Source of the DNA: Platycnemis pennipes
Taxonomy: Eukaryota; Arthropoda; Insecta; Odonata; Platycnemididae
Reading direction: 5' to 3'
Assembly: GCA_933228895.1 (NCBI GenBank)
Contig: OW121848.1
Span: 132,822,615-132,886,614, forward strand
Length of the DNA stretch: 64,000 nucleotides
Numbering within the stretch: position 1 is the stretch's first letter; the number at the start of each line of letters is the position of its first letter. The notes under the pieces are model-generated. The model was not told the origin of the DNA, made no database searches, and saw nothing but the letters and a program-made list of their open reading frames with translations. Both the position numbers and the translations under genes were made by a program. Below are positions 12,021-22,913 of this stretch, one piece after another.

Positions 12021-12622
12021 CATCTACATCTACGCGATGCCCTGCAAGCCACCGCGAGGGTGAGTGGGAGGGTTTAAAGCCGAGTTTACACGATGCATTT
12101 TCCGCGCAAGTACGTTGCTAGACAGATGCGTGAATAGATGTCTGGACAGATGCGCGTTCTCGCACTTGAGGAGTGTTTACACGATGCTTGTGTTCGCGCA
12201 ATTGTTCGACCATTTTCTAGATACGCATTACACGATTTCTTTTGTTTTACTAGTATCAAGCGCCACTTCTACGAAACACAACATCATACCTGAACTTCAG
12301 TTATTGTTATTGACTTTGTTGTTGACGACTACAAATTGCTCGCACACATTCACCAAAATAGAACAGGGGCTATTTTCAGTGCACGCATTCACGCATTTAC
12401 GCAATTTTGAGTAAACACTCAAAATTACGCAAAATGCATCGTGTAAACTCGGCTTTAGGATCACCAAGCATGCATTATTGACAAGCAAACAAGCTATTAT
12501 AGGGTCTCATGCAACTAGATTGTTAGTATATAGGTATGTTAGTATAGCATTATGGGATTAATATATGCATCATACGCTACAGACTACCCTAAAATATTTC
12601 CCCTACCTATCCCTTTGCTATG
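12021..12622 (-). mobile_element. Family A 3' end, split by a nested MITE
   Basis: Minus-strand family A. The (CATCTA)n tail starts at 12021, the 3' hairpin ends at about 12074, and the 3' UTR resumes at 12458 (GATCACCAAGCATGC onward) and stops near 12622 at TTTGCTATG. The interruption is exactly the TA-flanked element at 12077-12455. No RT-coding part remains. Confidence 0.85.
12077..12455. mobile_element. TA-flanked MITE with 25-bp perfect TIRs
   Basis: The first and last 25 bases are perfect inverted repeats beginning AAGCCGAGTTTACACGATGC. TA sits outside both ends (12075-12076, 12456-12457), the duplication made by Tc1/mariner-type transposases. The body has no transposase frame. The internal motif GTTTACACGATG recurs at 12173-12184 and ATTACACGAT near 12229, and a 9-bp hairpin ATTTTGAGT/ACTCAAAAT lies just inside the right TIR. 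The surrounding family A sequence reads through when the element is removed, which fixes the boundaries and shows that it inserted later. Confidence 0.85.
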
Positions 12623-12724
12623 TTAAATGTGACATGGACACTTCTATCGAAAGAATACAAGAGTGTATTCGCGTACAATATATAACAACTTTCAACGCCT
12701 AGTTTTATACTGTCACGACTCTAG

Positions 12725-13191
12725 GAAAGACAATATATGTAAAAAAAATCTTGATTTAGCAAACATAATAACATAACACAATAACATCTTAAATCTATTA
12801 GAGAAATTTCAATCGGATAGATTTACTGAAGATGCTGGGAACATATTTAAAAAAACCAGCGTATTATGCTAGATTCGACCAGATAAATAAGATTACAGAG
12901 CTAGATTTCATGCCGATAGATTCAAAATGGCATTTTTCCCCCGTACTATAAGAGAACAGAAGAGGCAGCATAGCAAATGGATAGGTAGGTGAAATATTTT
13001 AGAGTAGTCTGTAGTGCATGATGTATGTATTAACCCCTTAAACACTATAGATACTAACAATCAAGTTGCATGAGACCCTATAGTTGCTTGATTGCATGTT
13101 AGTAGTGCATGCTTGGTGATCTTCACCCCCTGCCACACACCCTCGCGGTGGCTTGCAGGGTATCGTGTAGATGTAGATGGAGATGTAGATG
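12725..13191 (+). mobile_element. Short family A derivative with 5' leader
   Basis: A ~70-base leader beginning GAAAGACAATATATG is joined to the last part of the RT frame (LLEKFQSDRF..., with indels and stops) and then to a full family A 3' UTR, hairpin and tail GTAGATGTAGATGGAGATG. The same leader at the same join occurs at 16009. It lies in opposite orientation to the copy at 12021-12622, 100 bases away. Confidence 0.75.
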
Positions 13192-14303
13192 AATATCGCA
13201 TTCCGCTAAATGAGGCAAAGTATTGAAAAAAAATTTACTCTATGAAACATGAACTGGCTAAAATAATTAAAAATCCAGGAGAAATCTTTTTAATGAGGAA
13301 TAATTTTGTTTTATAAAAGAAATTAAGGTTTTGTTCATCCTAGAAGAATCTCTTTTTTCCCAAAACTATTTACGGCATATCTACCTATTATCTACCACTT
13401 GCCATTTTTATATTACTTTCTCGGTCTAGTCTAGGAAAGATGAGCTACACAGGTTAGAAATATTGATTTAGCAAATATCGAGTTCAGCTGAATAAGGCCA
13501 AATATCGGAGTACATTTACTATTTTTTCTACTTTTCCTCCTCGATTTTTCTTATTTGCGGTGCTTTGTTCGTCACTTTCCATTTTAATACCTTTATATCA
13601 GTTATCCGAAACTTTATGCCTTTCTCCTTGGCACTGCGACCCTGCCTGGATCAACCGAAATAAACGCGGGCATTAATCAAATCGAAATGGGCTAGCTTCG
13701 AAAATAATTCCGAGTCGAGGTGCATCGGCGTGGGGGGAATGGAGAAGGAATCTCCTATAAAACTAAAGCGGACCACTAGAGGGCATTGAGCCGACGCGAC
13801 GGGAGAGACCAGAGTCCATAAATACGTGCTTAACCGGCGGCGGCGGCGGTTTCTTCTTCTGCCGATAGTGCACGTCGCCGGAGCAAAGATATCGCGCGAA
13901 CGGTTAATTTTACATCTCGCAGCACCAGCGCGCAATAATTTCACGGTTGGAGCACCCCGACGTCGTAATCCATTACGACTCTGGAGCACAGCAGGATTCC
14001 AAACCTGATGATGAATCGCTTTCCCTCGCCGTTCAAATCGATTGCTGCAGCTGGGTGGAGGACGAAACGTACGCATGCCCACGTCCGATTCCGTTTCCGG
14101 CACGGTTTAGCCGCGCACGTGCAACAGGATATCTTCGGGAGCAACTGACGATGACACTCAGAAGTGTGTGGAACGAAATTTGAGCGCTAAATGCTGGTGC
14201 ACCCACTCAATGCAAGGATAACTGTACGCACAGCTTACACAGAAGAAACAAAGAGTTGGGAAATTGAAATGTAGTATTTAAAATGGTACAAATACGAAAT
14301 AAA
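13192..14303. other. No gene called; GC-rich segment 13640-14180
   Basis: 13430-13490 contains GGAAAGA...TTGATTTAGCAAAT, resembling the family A leader. 13640-14180 is CpG-rich with a (CGG) run at 13837-13848 and open frames on both strands (a 150-codon minus frame rich in Arg). Open frames on both strands of a GC-rich segment are expected by composition; I see no domain. It may be a CpG-rich regulatory element. Confidence 0.35.
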
Positions 14304-14560
14304 ATTGGGTTTGATCATAAAACTAGACAATGTGTAGCGTAGAGAAGCTAGGTGTTTTAAAGTTATTGCGATAGGTTTAGCGGTGCTTCAAAATTATTAG
14401 TAGAGTTAGGTAGGGAATCATTATCAGATCGCAGGTTAAAATACCGATTAAATCACCTGAATAAATTTAAAACGGACACTGTCTAGTTCTCTGATCAAAC
14501 CTAAGCCAAAACGGACACTGAAGATGTTTTGAGTATATTTTAAGTCCCGCGTAATAAGGC
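14304..14560 (+). mobile_element. Diverged family A RT fragment with local rearrangement
   Basis: In shifting frames it reads LGLIIKLDNV, RREARCFK, LVELGRESLSDRRLKYRLN and KFKTDTEDVL, the C-terminal RT region of family A. At 14469-14520 the block AAACGGACACTG occurs twice with TCTAGTTCTCTGATCAAACC between, which is the reverse complement of the upstream LGLIREL codons. Without that ~40-base insert the frame reads on as KTDTEDVL. Confidence 0.7.
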
Positions 14561-14744
14561 AAAAACTTGTCACCTGATCCATAATTCTCATGAAACAGCT
14601 ACGCTGCCTGCTGCTCGTCACCTGCTATTCGAGCAACTAGGAACTCAGCAGATAAATGGAATGAGTTGATCTGCTAGTTGCACAAATTAATAGTGCGGTA
14701 CTTAAGTCTTAATGAAATAAAGTGTTACTATTTGTGTAAAATAC

Positions 14745-14835
14745 TTTCGGGAAATCCACCCGGTGAGTTCTTTTAAGGGCCAACGTTCCGATGTCAAACC
14801 CTGCCATCGTCCTCAGGGCGTCTTCTGCCATACTC
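14745..14835 (-). repeat. Penelope-like terminus with hammerhead-like motif
   Basis: On the minus strand CTGAGGA (14810-14816) is followed by CGATG, a loop, CATCG and GGAACG. CGATG and CATCG form a perfect 5-bp stem in the stem II position; GGAAC replaces the usual GAAAC. Downstream sequence resembles 31000-31140 (the shared plus-strand block GGCGTCTTCTGCCAT ... TTGTTTATAATTCT), so it is a dispersed family. Confidence 0.5.
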
Positions 14836-15386
14836 TTAACAATATTTAATTGTTTATAATTCTAAGATATTGCCTAGCAGTCGGTATGAAAGCTTATTTT
14901 AATGCAAGGTGTCTGGTGAATGGTTTATTTTTTTCTTGCCTACTTGATTAATCGGAGGACAGGCTTCCAAGCCGGACTTTAGGTATAGCTGGTGTCACAG
15001 TTGATATTGTTACCCTCCACGTCTTAAGTGAATTGCCACTTTAGTGAGTCTATCCCAATATCTTGATTTTCGACAGACCAGTTACGCCTTGTCGAAGCGC
15101 ATAAGATGGTTATTTTCGAGGATGTGTTTCGCGATCGCCAATATTTGTGGGTGGATAAGACTGATGCAACTGCTGTGTTTTTTGCCCAAGGCAGGGAAGT
15201 AACGTCCCGACCTGGCAGCCCAAAATTTGTGGGTTTGAATCTCACCTGGAACACGGAAGTTTCACCATTTCTCGTTTTTTTTTAAATCTAAGATTAAAAA
15301 CATTACGATTTTACTTTTGCATATGGAGCGTCTGCTCACTTATGTGAAACTCCAAAAGACACGGGGGAAGACACACCCGGGAATTA
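14836..15386. other. No recognisable gene
   Basis: 14836-14900 still resembles the flank of the 31-kb terminus copy. A B-box-like GGGTTTGAATCTCACC at 15230-15245 lacks a matching A-box, so no SINE is called. Confidence 0.35.
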
Positions 15387-16005
15387 TTCGGCCGAGCGAA
15401 GAGAAAGCTAGGATTTACAAAAAGAGTACTTGGGAAATGTGATGAGAAGACAAAAGAGCGATGTTACTTTTCACTAGTTAGGCCCCACCTTGAGTATGCA
15501 GCCAGTGAATGGGATCCGAATGAATTAGGCTTGATCAGAGAACTAGACTGTGTGCAGCGTAGAGAAGCTAGGTTCGTTAAAAGGTGTAACGATAGGTTGA
15601 GTAGTGTTTCAGAATTAATACAAGAATTAGGGAGAGAATCATTATCAGAGTGTAGGTTAAAGTACAGATTAAATTAATTAGAGAAATTTCAATCGGATAG
15701 CTTTACTGAAGATGTTTGGCACATATTAAAAAAACACCATCGTATTATGCTACATTCGACCAGATAAATACAATTAGAGAGATAGATTGTCGTACCGATA
15801 GATTCAAAATGGCATTTTTTCCCCGTACTATAAGAGACCAGTAGAGGCAGCATAGTAATGGGATAGCTAGGGGAAATATTTTAGAGTAGTCTGTAGTGCA
15901 TGATGCATGTATTAATCACTTAAATACTATATATACTAAAAATCTAGTCGCATGAGACCCTATAGTTGCTTGTTTGCATGTTAGTAGTGCATGCTTGGTG
16001 ATCTT
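15387..16005 (+). mobile_element. Family A element, RT C-terminus and 3' UTR
   Basis: A nearly continuous frame from 15387 reads FGRAKRKLGFTKRVLGKCDE, FSLVRPHLEYAASEWDPNEL, GLIRELDCVQRREARFVKRC and SELIQELGRESLSECRLKYR before a stop. This is the thumb/connection region of a CR1/L2/Jockey-type reverse transcriptase (signature RPHLEYA..WDP...LE..QRRAARFV). Then LEKFQSDSFTEDVWHIL and the 3' UTR follow. The copy ends inside GGTGATCTT and lacks the terminal hairpin and tail, where the next copy begins. Confidence 0.85.
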
Positions 16006-16452
16006 GGTGAAAGACAATATATGTAAAAAAAAATTTTATTTAGCAAACATAATAACATAACACAATAACATCTTAAATCTATTAGAGAAATTTCAATTGG
16101 ATAGCTTTATTGAAGATGTTAGGAACATATTAAAAAAACCATCGTATTATGCTACATTTGACCAGATAAATAAGATTAGAGAGATAGATTATCGTACTGA
16201 TAGATTCAAAATGGCATTTCTTTCCCGTACTATAAGAGAACAGTAGAGGCAGCATAGTAATGGGATAGGTAGGGGAAATATTTGAGAGTAGTCTGTAGTG
16301 CATGATGCATGTATTAATCACTTAAATACTATATATACTAACAATCTAGTCGCATGAGACCCTATTGCTTGTTTGCATGTCGGTAGTGATCATCACCCCC
16401 TGCCACACACCCTCGCGGTGGCTTGCAGGGTATCGTGTAGATGTAGATGTAA
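16006..16452 (+). mobile_element. Short family A derivative with 5' leader
   Basis: It begins with the GAAAGACAATATATG leader (16009), continues with the RT remnant from LLEKFQ on and ends with the intact 3' hairpin and GTAGATGTAGATG tail. It is in tandem with the preceding copy and has the same internal structure as 12725-13191, including the leader join. Confidence 0.8.
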
Positions 16453-17167
16453 AGCGAAGTCCGCCTCACACTCCCTCTTCTCTCGCATACTTTTATATCT
16501 CGCCGCATTCCGCATCGGCCAACGTCTCTCCCAGTCCGCAGTAACCAGACAGCTTCGACAGCGACACTTCCCTTGGGGGGAAAACAAAAGACGAGTCGAT
16601 GCCAGAGTTCGTGAACCGCAGAGGGAGACGAAACACGTTGGCAAAGGTCGGAGAAAATGACATTTGGGTCTCCTTGGGGGGGTTGAAACTTTCACAGATT
16701 CTCCTCTCTCTCCCCACTACCCCTCTTCTTGCCTGTCTATTCCCTCCGGTGGCCAAGAAGGTGTGTGAGTGCGAAAGAGAGGAGGAACCAGACCAGACAC
16801 CGCTCGTCTATCCTGAGTCGTCCCTCACTCGATAGAACATGAGTCGGAAAACTACTACGGCTAGCGAGGCACAAGGGGCTCTCTAAGTGTGACTACGAAG
16901 TTCCGCAGTAAAAAAGGTGAATGGAAATAAAACAATCGCAGTTTGTTTTCTCAAAGCATTATTATATAGCTATCGCTAAATAAAACTGCCATTATATCAT
17001 TTGCTAATGACAACTTGCATAGTGCTTTAAATTGAAAATTTCTAACATTGATATAATAATTTATAATTAAATTTTTCCCATTAAAACCATACCTAAATGA
17101 CTTTTTGATAATTTATAAATGTGTGTGATGGGAAGGTCGTCGCTCTTCCGTCAATAACAGTTTGCCT
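16453..17167. other. GC-rich, pyrimidine-rich segment; no gene called
   Basis: 16453-16900 has CTCTCT runs, many CpGs and overlapping open frames on both strands without domains. It could be a promoter-like or accessible region. 16900-17150 is plain AT-rich DNA. Confidence 0.3.
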
Positions 17168-17178
17168 AACCCTGTGAC

Positions 17179-17724
17179 GACGAAGCAAGAGAGAAATAGT
17201 GAGTAGAACAGCCCAGGCAAAGAGGGCATTCTATCAAAAGAAGGATTTACTTACAGCAGGAAATACAAGCGTAGAATTAAGGAAACAGTTCATCAGAACA
17301 TACGTCTGGAGAATGTTTCTTTACGGCAGTGAGGCATGGACGATCTGAGTAGCGGAGAAGAAAAGGGTGGAATCATTCGAAATGTGGTTCTACAGAAGAA
17401 TGATGAAGATTAAATGGATCGACCGAGTAAGTAACGAGGAAGTGCTAAGAATAGTAGGAGAAAAGTGAAGTCTGCTGAAAACTAAAAAGAAGAAGGGACA
17501 ACTTAATCGGCCATATCTTGAGACATGATGGCCAGATGAAGACTATCGTCGAGGAAAAAGTGAACGGGAGGAATGGAAAAGGCAGGCCTCGTATGAGATA
17601 CATGGAACAGGTTGTGAAGGATGTAAAAGATAAGAATTACGTCACAATGAAAAGGTTGGCCGATAGAAGAATCGAGTTGAAAGCTGCGTCAAACCAATCC
17701 TAGGATTGTTGACCAATGATGATG
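17179..17724 (+). mobile_element. 5'-truncated RTE element with 11-bp TSD
   Basis: Frames read TAQAKRAFYQKKDLLTAGNT, RKQFIRTYVWRMFLYGSEAW, FEMWFYRRMMKIKWIDRVSN and EEVLRIVGEK, then RHDGQMKTIVEEKVNG and KGRPRMRYMEQVVKDVK. This is the C-terminal end of an RTE-type reverse transcriptase as found in many arthropods (YGSE.W....FEMW..RRM.KI.W.D...NEEVL). An in-frame stop follows YGSEAWTI and frames shift. It ends in GATGATGA, and AACCCTGTGAC flanks both sides (17168-17178, 17725-17735), so this is one 546-bp truncated insertion. Confidence 0.85.
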
Positions 17725-17735
17725 AACCCTGTGAC

Positions 17736-19186
17736 AAACGATGGTCTCCCTCCAAAGGACGATGGCTTTAAATTACTTCAGCAAAGGCGATATGCCTATC
17801 CAATACGCACCCGCTGAAATGTCTGCGGCTTATTGTTAGACGAGGAGGAAGAGAAATAGTAATTTATGTTTCAGGAAAAAAACATTAAATTACTATCGGA
17901 AATGTGTTAAAATTCGTTAAATTATATTATATTAAACATACATGTGTATAGAGACACCTTGATGCAGAGGGATGCCAAAAAGCCGTTATTAACACCCAAA
18001 AAGAAGTCAGATCCGATTTATTTGTTAAATAAAATCCCACACAAAAATGTAAAGAAATAATTTTTAAGTATATTTCAACAAATTTTCAAATAGTGCGTTA
18101 CCAGCCAAGCTATAGAAGGTGTCATAGGAAAGTAGGTGAGATAAACGACTATTCGTTGATAATAGCACTGTTTTGTCATGATGTTGCTTGTTTACATCTA
18201 ATTAAACATTAATTTCAAAACGTATTTAAACAGAGATTTTATGGATCAATTTCTCTCTTAAATTTAAATACAAATGAATACGTTTAAAGAATAACTCAAC
18301 TCCGATTTCTCCTGTATTTATTCATGATACATATACCTAAATTTAAAATGCCTTTCTATCAATCATATCTCCTCATATTTCCCGCGGGAATTTCATCGAA
18401 TTGCTTCATTAATTCATCTTACATTGCATAATATATGAATCTCTTCTCACATGCATCGGCACTATTTTTAAAGCAATAACCGCGGTGAAAATTGCAAAAA
18501 ATAAAAACAAGTAATTTGTGGTGTGAATGAATTCATGGAAGTAAATCTTCGTAGAACTCATTTACATTTTTATGGATATATTTCGAAAGGAATGATGAGA
18601 ATATCTACAGTAAAATAAATTTATTGACGTTCAGAAAATTGTTTATCAAATTTATATTGATAATAAATTCCCTTAAAATTTGCAAAGAACATTTTAAAAG
18701 TATTTTCTGAACTGAACCCCTTTTATCTACGAAAAGCACCCCCCTTTGTATTATCCTTAATAACGTTTAGAGAAATAAAGGTCACATTGAACGTTTATTT
18801 GAAGTAATAACTAATAAACATATCACTGGTCAGTGGAAAAATGCGAACTAATCACGAGTGAATTTTGCAGTTCTTTCCAGTTAATGTTTTATGTCTTGTT
18901 TCTTGGAATTAAAGTAGCATTTACACATAGAAAGCTTTGGAAACTATGGGACTAAAATACAATTAAATTCTTTTGCAATCAGGAAAAATCACACCTTTAC
19001 ACGATGGGGTGTCCTGCGCAGTAGCTGAAAAAAAAGTCTACGCATGCAGTCGCAGTTGAATAAAGGTTGAGAAATAAGGTGACGGGAATATTTTGTAATT
19101 ATTGTTATTACTACAATAGTTTTCTACAAGTCGACCAGGGTGCAACAGGTTTCAGGGGGCTTCATTAATAGGTACTCCCAGATAAA
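17736..19186. other. No recognisable gene
   Basis: Strongly AT-rich DNA with no frame over about 60 codons carrying any motif. No repeat shared with the rest of the window was noticed. Confidence 0.45.
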
Positions 19187-19398
19187 GGGATAGGTACCTA
19201 GGTAAAATATTTTAGAGTAGTCTGTAGTGCTTGATGCATGTATTAACCCCTTAAATATTATAGATACTAACAATCTAGTTACATGAGACCCTATAGTTGC
19301 TTGTTTGCATATCGGTAATGCATGCTTGGTGATCTTCACCCCCTACCACACACCCTCGCGGTGGCTGGCAGGGTATCGTGTAGATGTAGATGTAAATA
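19187..19398 (+). mobile_element. Family A 3' UTR, hairpin and tail
   Basis: From GATAGGTACCTAGGTAAAAT the sequence follows the family A 3' UTR (TAGAGTAGTCTGTAGTG, CATGCTTGGTGATCTTCACC) to the hairpin and GTAGATGTAGATG. No RT-coding part is present; 5' truncated. Confidence 0.85.
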
Positions 19399-19710
19399 TT
19401 ATTTTATAATATTGAAAATTTTCTTCAATAAGTAAGTAAAGTATGGGAGTGAGGTAAACGCATTGGAAGCTATTTCTCCTTGTACTCTCCCCTCCTGTAT
19501 TAGGCGATCTCAAAGCTACAACAATCGTACCGAAACAGGGAGCAAGAGTTGATACAAAAAAAAAAGAAAACAAAATCGGAAAATATTGAATGGTGCGGAT
19601 CTGTATCGTATTGAAGTAATTCGAGGATATCGTGGATAAGAATGAGAGACGAGAGGGAAAGAGAGCACGAAAGAGAAAAGAGAGGGAAAGGGAAGGTCAG
19701 ATGAAAGGAA
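19399..19710. other. Purine-rich tract
   Basis: From about 19600 the plus strand is dominated by GAGA/AAAG runs. The matching open frames are compositional. Confidence 0.4.
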
Positions 19711-19860
19711 GGCAAAGAGACGGCGCGGCGTACCCTTTAAAAAAAAAAGACAAGCGTTCTAAAAACGCCGCGAGAGGGTTCGCGTGTGTTCCGTCGAGGA
19801 ATCATTTATTTTCATTCCCACCCCCTCTCTCTCTCCTCCGCGCTCATAACACGGTTAAGG
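19711..19860 (+). repeat. Direct duplication, copy 1
   Basis: GGCAAAGAGACGGCG at 19711, GACAAGCGTTCTAAAAACGC, TTCGCGTGTG and CATTCCCACCCCCTC occur in the same order at 20900-21060 with roughly 85% identity over ~150 bp. The second copy carries about 17 extra bases after GACGGCG. No known element was recognised. Confidence 0.7.
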
Positions 19861-20411
19861 ATGCTCCTTATCTCCCCACTTCACCCTTTCTCCCTCCCTC
19901 TCTCTCTCTATTCGTTCCTCTGCCAATAAACACGTATTAAGGACCCAACTTGTGTTTTTTTTGCCATCTCCGCGAATCATCGCTCTTTTTATAGCTTCCA
20001 GATTCGGTCTTCTTCTTTTTTCCTCCATCTCTCCTACCCTCCCCTCTCCCCGACTGTCAGCCCCAATTCCACCCCTCTTTGGGGGCTTCTGGGAAGGGTG
20101 GTGGGTGACGGGGGGTGGCGTGGAAAGAGGGTTGTACTCACAGCTTTGGACCAATTTCGATCCTCCTCCCTTCGTCCTATTCCAAGACTTCCTCATTTTT
20201 CTCAGAACTCTCCCTGGCTTATAAAAATGGAGCACCCGAAATGTTTGGACGTCTTTTTCTTGCAAGACCCTATGACTATATTAAATTTTCTGTTTTTCAA
20301 ACATTTTGATTCGGATTATTTTCCCCTTATTAGCTCCTTAGGCGATCAGCGTAGCACGTCATGAACCGTAACATTATCTTTATCAGTGTCTACTAACTTT
20401 TATCTACTAAT
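19861..20411. other. GC- and pyrimidine-rich segment, no gene called
   Basis: 19860-20230 is rich in CTCTCT and CCCC blocks on the plus strand, giving long overlapping frames on both strands without domains. The start of a host promoter or exon cannot be excluded. Confidence 0.3.
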
Positions 20412-20455
20412 CTGAAAGCCGCGTCGAAGGTATGTGTCAGGGGGTGAGATTTCTT
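20412..20455 (-). repeat. Decayed family A-type 3' hairpin
   Basis: AAAGCCGCGTCGAAGGTATG and TGTCAGGGGGTGAGATTTC align with the complement of the family A end (CAAGCCACCGCGAGGGTGTG, TGGCAGGGGGTGAAGATCAC). Tail and UTR are lost. Confidence 0.5.
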
Positions 20456-20899
20456 CAATAGTGAACTAAGGTTTCCATTTGCGAATGAGGATTCCCCACA
20501 AATATTAAAAATCGTGCCACAAAAATTGCAACCAGCTTTTTATGGAAAAATGATGGAAAGAGATCACTACCATGATATTTCATCGTTTTTTTTGTTTCAG
20601 AGTGATAGTTAACGGAATAACGCATACGGTTTTTGTTTGTTTGAGAAAAAGTTATATTAATACAGGACTAATAATATAAGTAAGCACAGTAGAAGGGAAG
20701 GGAATATTTGCTAGAAGGGAAGAAGTGATGGTGTGGTAAGAGAAGTATTAGGTTCACTGCCTGTCATGTTATCCATCTATTAAGGGTCATTCAGTCAAAC
20801 GTAAAGTCTCAGTTATTGTAAATTTAAAGATATTTGATGCAAAAATGACCTTAACGATAAGTAAATTTCGATTGGTTATCAGTCATAGAGTTAAATTAA

Positions 20900-21060
20900 G
20901 GCAAAGAGACGGCGCCCTAGAGCGCCACGAGCGACGGTGTACCCTAAAAAAAAGACAAGCGTTCTAAAAACACCGCGAGAGTGTTCGCGTGTGCCTTGTC
21001 GAGGAAACATTCATTTTCATTCCCACCCCCTCCCTCCACTGCGCTCATAAAAGGTTTAAG
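20900..21060 (+). repeat. Direct duplication, copy 2
   Basis: Second copy of the 19711-19860 unit, 1.19 kb downstream and in the same orientation. The extra CCCTAGAGCGCCACGAG block after GACGGCG distinguishes it. The G+C and CpG content of both copies stands out from the flanks. Confidence 0.7.
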
Positions 21061-21194
21061 GGTTAACGGCGAAAATTCAAAATGTGCCACGCCCTCGTGG
21101 TGTAAATCGCTACATCATCATGCCAGACTAATACATGCTCGAATACATACTCCGATGCTTATGTGCAAGTATTTGCAACATTTGCAAGAATTAA

Positions 21195-21238
21195 ATGCAT
21201 CGAGCATAATGCATTTGAATTAATTATGCTCGATGCAT
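21195..21238. repeat. Perfect 16-bp inverted repeat
   Basis: ATGCATCGAGCATAAT (21195-21210) is followed after 12 bases by its exact complement (21223-21238). The arms end sharply. No flanking duplication or related copy was seen in the window. Confidence 0.75.
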
Positions 21239-22387
21239 CGGCGGGTATTGGCAATGAATATATAGTACAGAGCCCCTACACTTATATGATAAGGCAACCA
21301 CTGACGTAGTAATTAGCGCTCCACCCTTACCACAAGAGTAGGTATCTTAGAAGCGTTTTGACGCTCACCCATAAAAGTAAGGAAAGTTGGGCGAGGAAAA
21401 GCCCTCCAGTATCGTGTACTTTCATTGCCTTTTTTCCTTTAAAAAAAGTATATTTGATTTTCTTCCTAGTTTTCATCACATTAGCAATGTAGAACGCAAT
21501 GAATCAAAAGTTTTAGCATTACTGGTTCGACAAGAAAAAGGACAGTACTTTAAATATGGGGTCAGGGGAAATTTGGAAAGCATGACGGTTTTTCTTTCAG
21601 CTTAGGTACCGGAAGAGATTCAGAAAAAAGCCGGGGAAAATGTGTTCCGTGTAGCTGTATGACTTAGACTTAAAAGATATCCTTTTCAACTCTGTGTCAA
21701 GGTGAGGTTGAAAATATAAAATGGTGTTGATTAAAAAAAGGAGGTTTGGAGAATGATGGAGAACATAGCGAAGGGGAGAAAGAAAGACGAACGAGGAATT
21801 GGAAGATATATTACGGAAAGGAAAGAAATTGAGATAAAAAAATAAGTGATGCAGAATGTGGATAAGAAAGCTAAAGACTTTAAAAATACTGAGGTTGAAG
21901 GTTAAGCACACGGTTTTATAAGGATGGGGAAACTATTGGGCCTTCTTGGATTGAAAGGAAAAGTATAAGCAACGACTAAACGAGGGTGTAAAGTGTAACA
22001 GGATTTTGAGCGAAAAACGTACACTATTTAATCAAAATTTAATTAATGATTAGTAAAATATTTATCAACGTATTATGATAGTTTAGCAAAGAAAAATAGT
22101 ATGCATCGTCACAAGTTCACTGATTTCATTGACCGCGTACCTATACGTATTATGCCTCAAGCCATCGTTGGTCCCATTTCTGGATCTACTCTCCACCTCA
22201 TAATTTCGATGCAATAGTAGAATGATGGTATTAGATACCTCATTTGCTAAGGTTATATCACCCCGTCTAGCTTAAATCTTGTGCATGCTATAAGAAAACA
22301 ATATCCGTGCGAGAGGCTGGATAGCTCTCTTTGATATTTAGTTCTTTTATATTTAAGCTTTCAAGCTGCGCAACATAGAAACTTAAT
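21239..22387. other. No recognisable gene
   Basis: AT-rich. 21710-21860 is purine-rich on the plus strand, giving a 104-codon minus frame with low-complexity Phe/Leu/Ser composition and no motif. Confidence 0.4.
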
Positions 22388-22913
22388 AGACAGCTTTTAG
22401 TGGAATTATGATCTAGATCTACATCTACATCTACTCGATACCCGACAAGCCACTGCGAGGGTGTGTGGCAGCAGGTGAAGATAACCAAGCATACACCACT
22501 ACCGACATGCAAACAAGCAACTATAATGTCTCATGCAACAGCATTTTTAGTATCTATAGTATTCAAGGGATTAATACATGCATCATGCACTACAGAATAC
22601 TCTAAAATATTTCACCTACCTATCCCTTTGCTATGCCTCCTATTTTGTTCTCTTATAGTACGGGGGAAAATGGCATTTTGAATCTATCGGTATGACAATC
22701 TATCTCTCTAATCTAACTTATTTGGTTGAATCTAGCATAATACACTGGTTTTTTTAATATGTGCCTAACATAAAGAAAGACGATACGCATACGATACGAT
22801 AAATGATACGCATTGATAAATACTCATGCCTTAACAGGAGCAAATTGTAAACTCACTATCATCAGATGTGAACCTATTACTTTCAATGTATCCAGAACCA
22901 ATAGTATGTGAAT
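22388..22913 (+). repeat. Left copy of 131-bp target duplication, split by family A
   Basis: 22388-22409 (AGACAGCTTTTAGTGGAATT and on) and about 22805-22913 (ATACGCATTGATAAATACTC to AGTATGTGAAT) together match 23450-23580. The family A copy at 22411-22775, plus a few GATACG repeats, interrupts the unit. The two copies bracket a Penelope-like fragment, so this reads as a long target-site duplication. Confidence 0.8.
22411..22775 (-). mobile_element. Family A 3' UTR and RT tail
   Basis: The (CATCTA)n tail at 22413 leads into the hairpin, the 3' UTR and, on the minus strand, the RT end with the FF/PRTIRE-type region and YYARFNQ... up to the HILK codons near 22770. It is inserted into the left copy of the 131-bp duplication and is therefore younger than it. 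Confidence 0.85.

Noticed and set aside
13651..14103. 150-codon minus-strand open frame
   Set aside because: The GC-rich segment is open in several frames on both strands and the protein is Arg-rich from a CGG run. No family resemblance.
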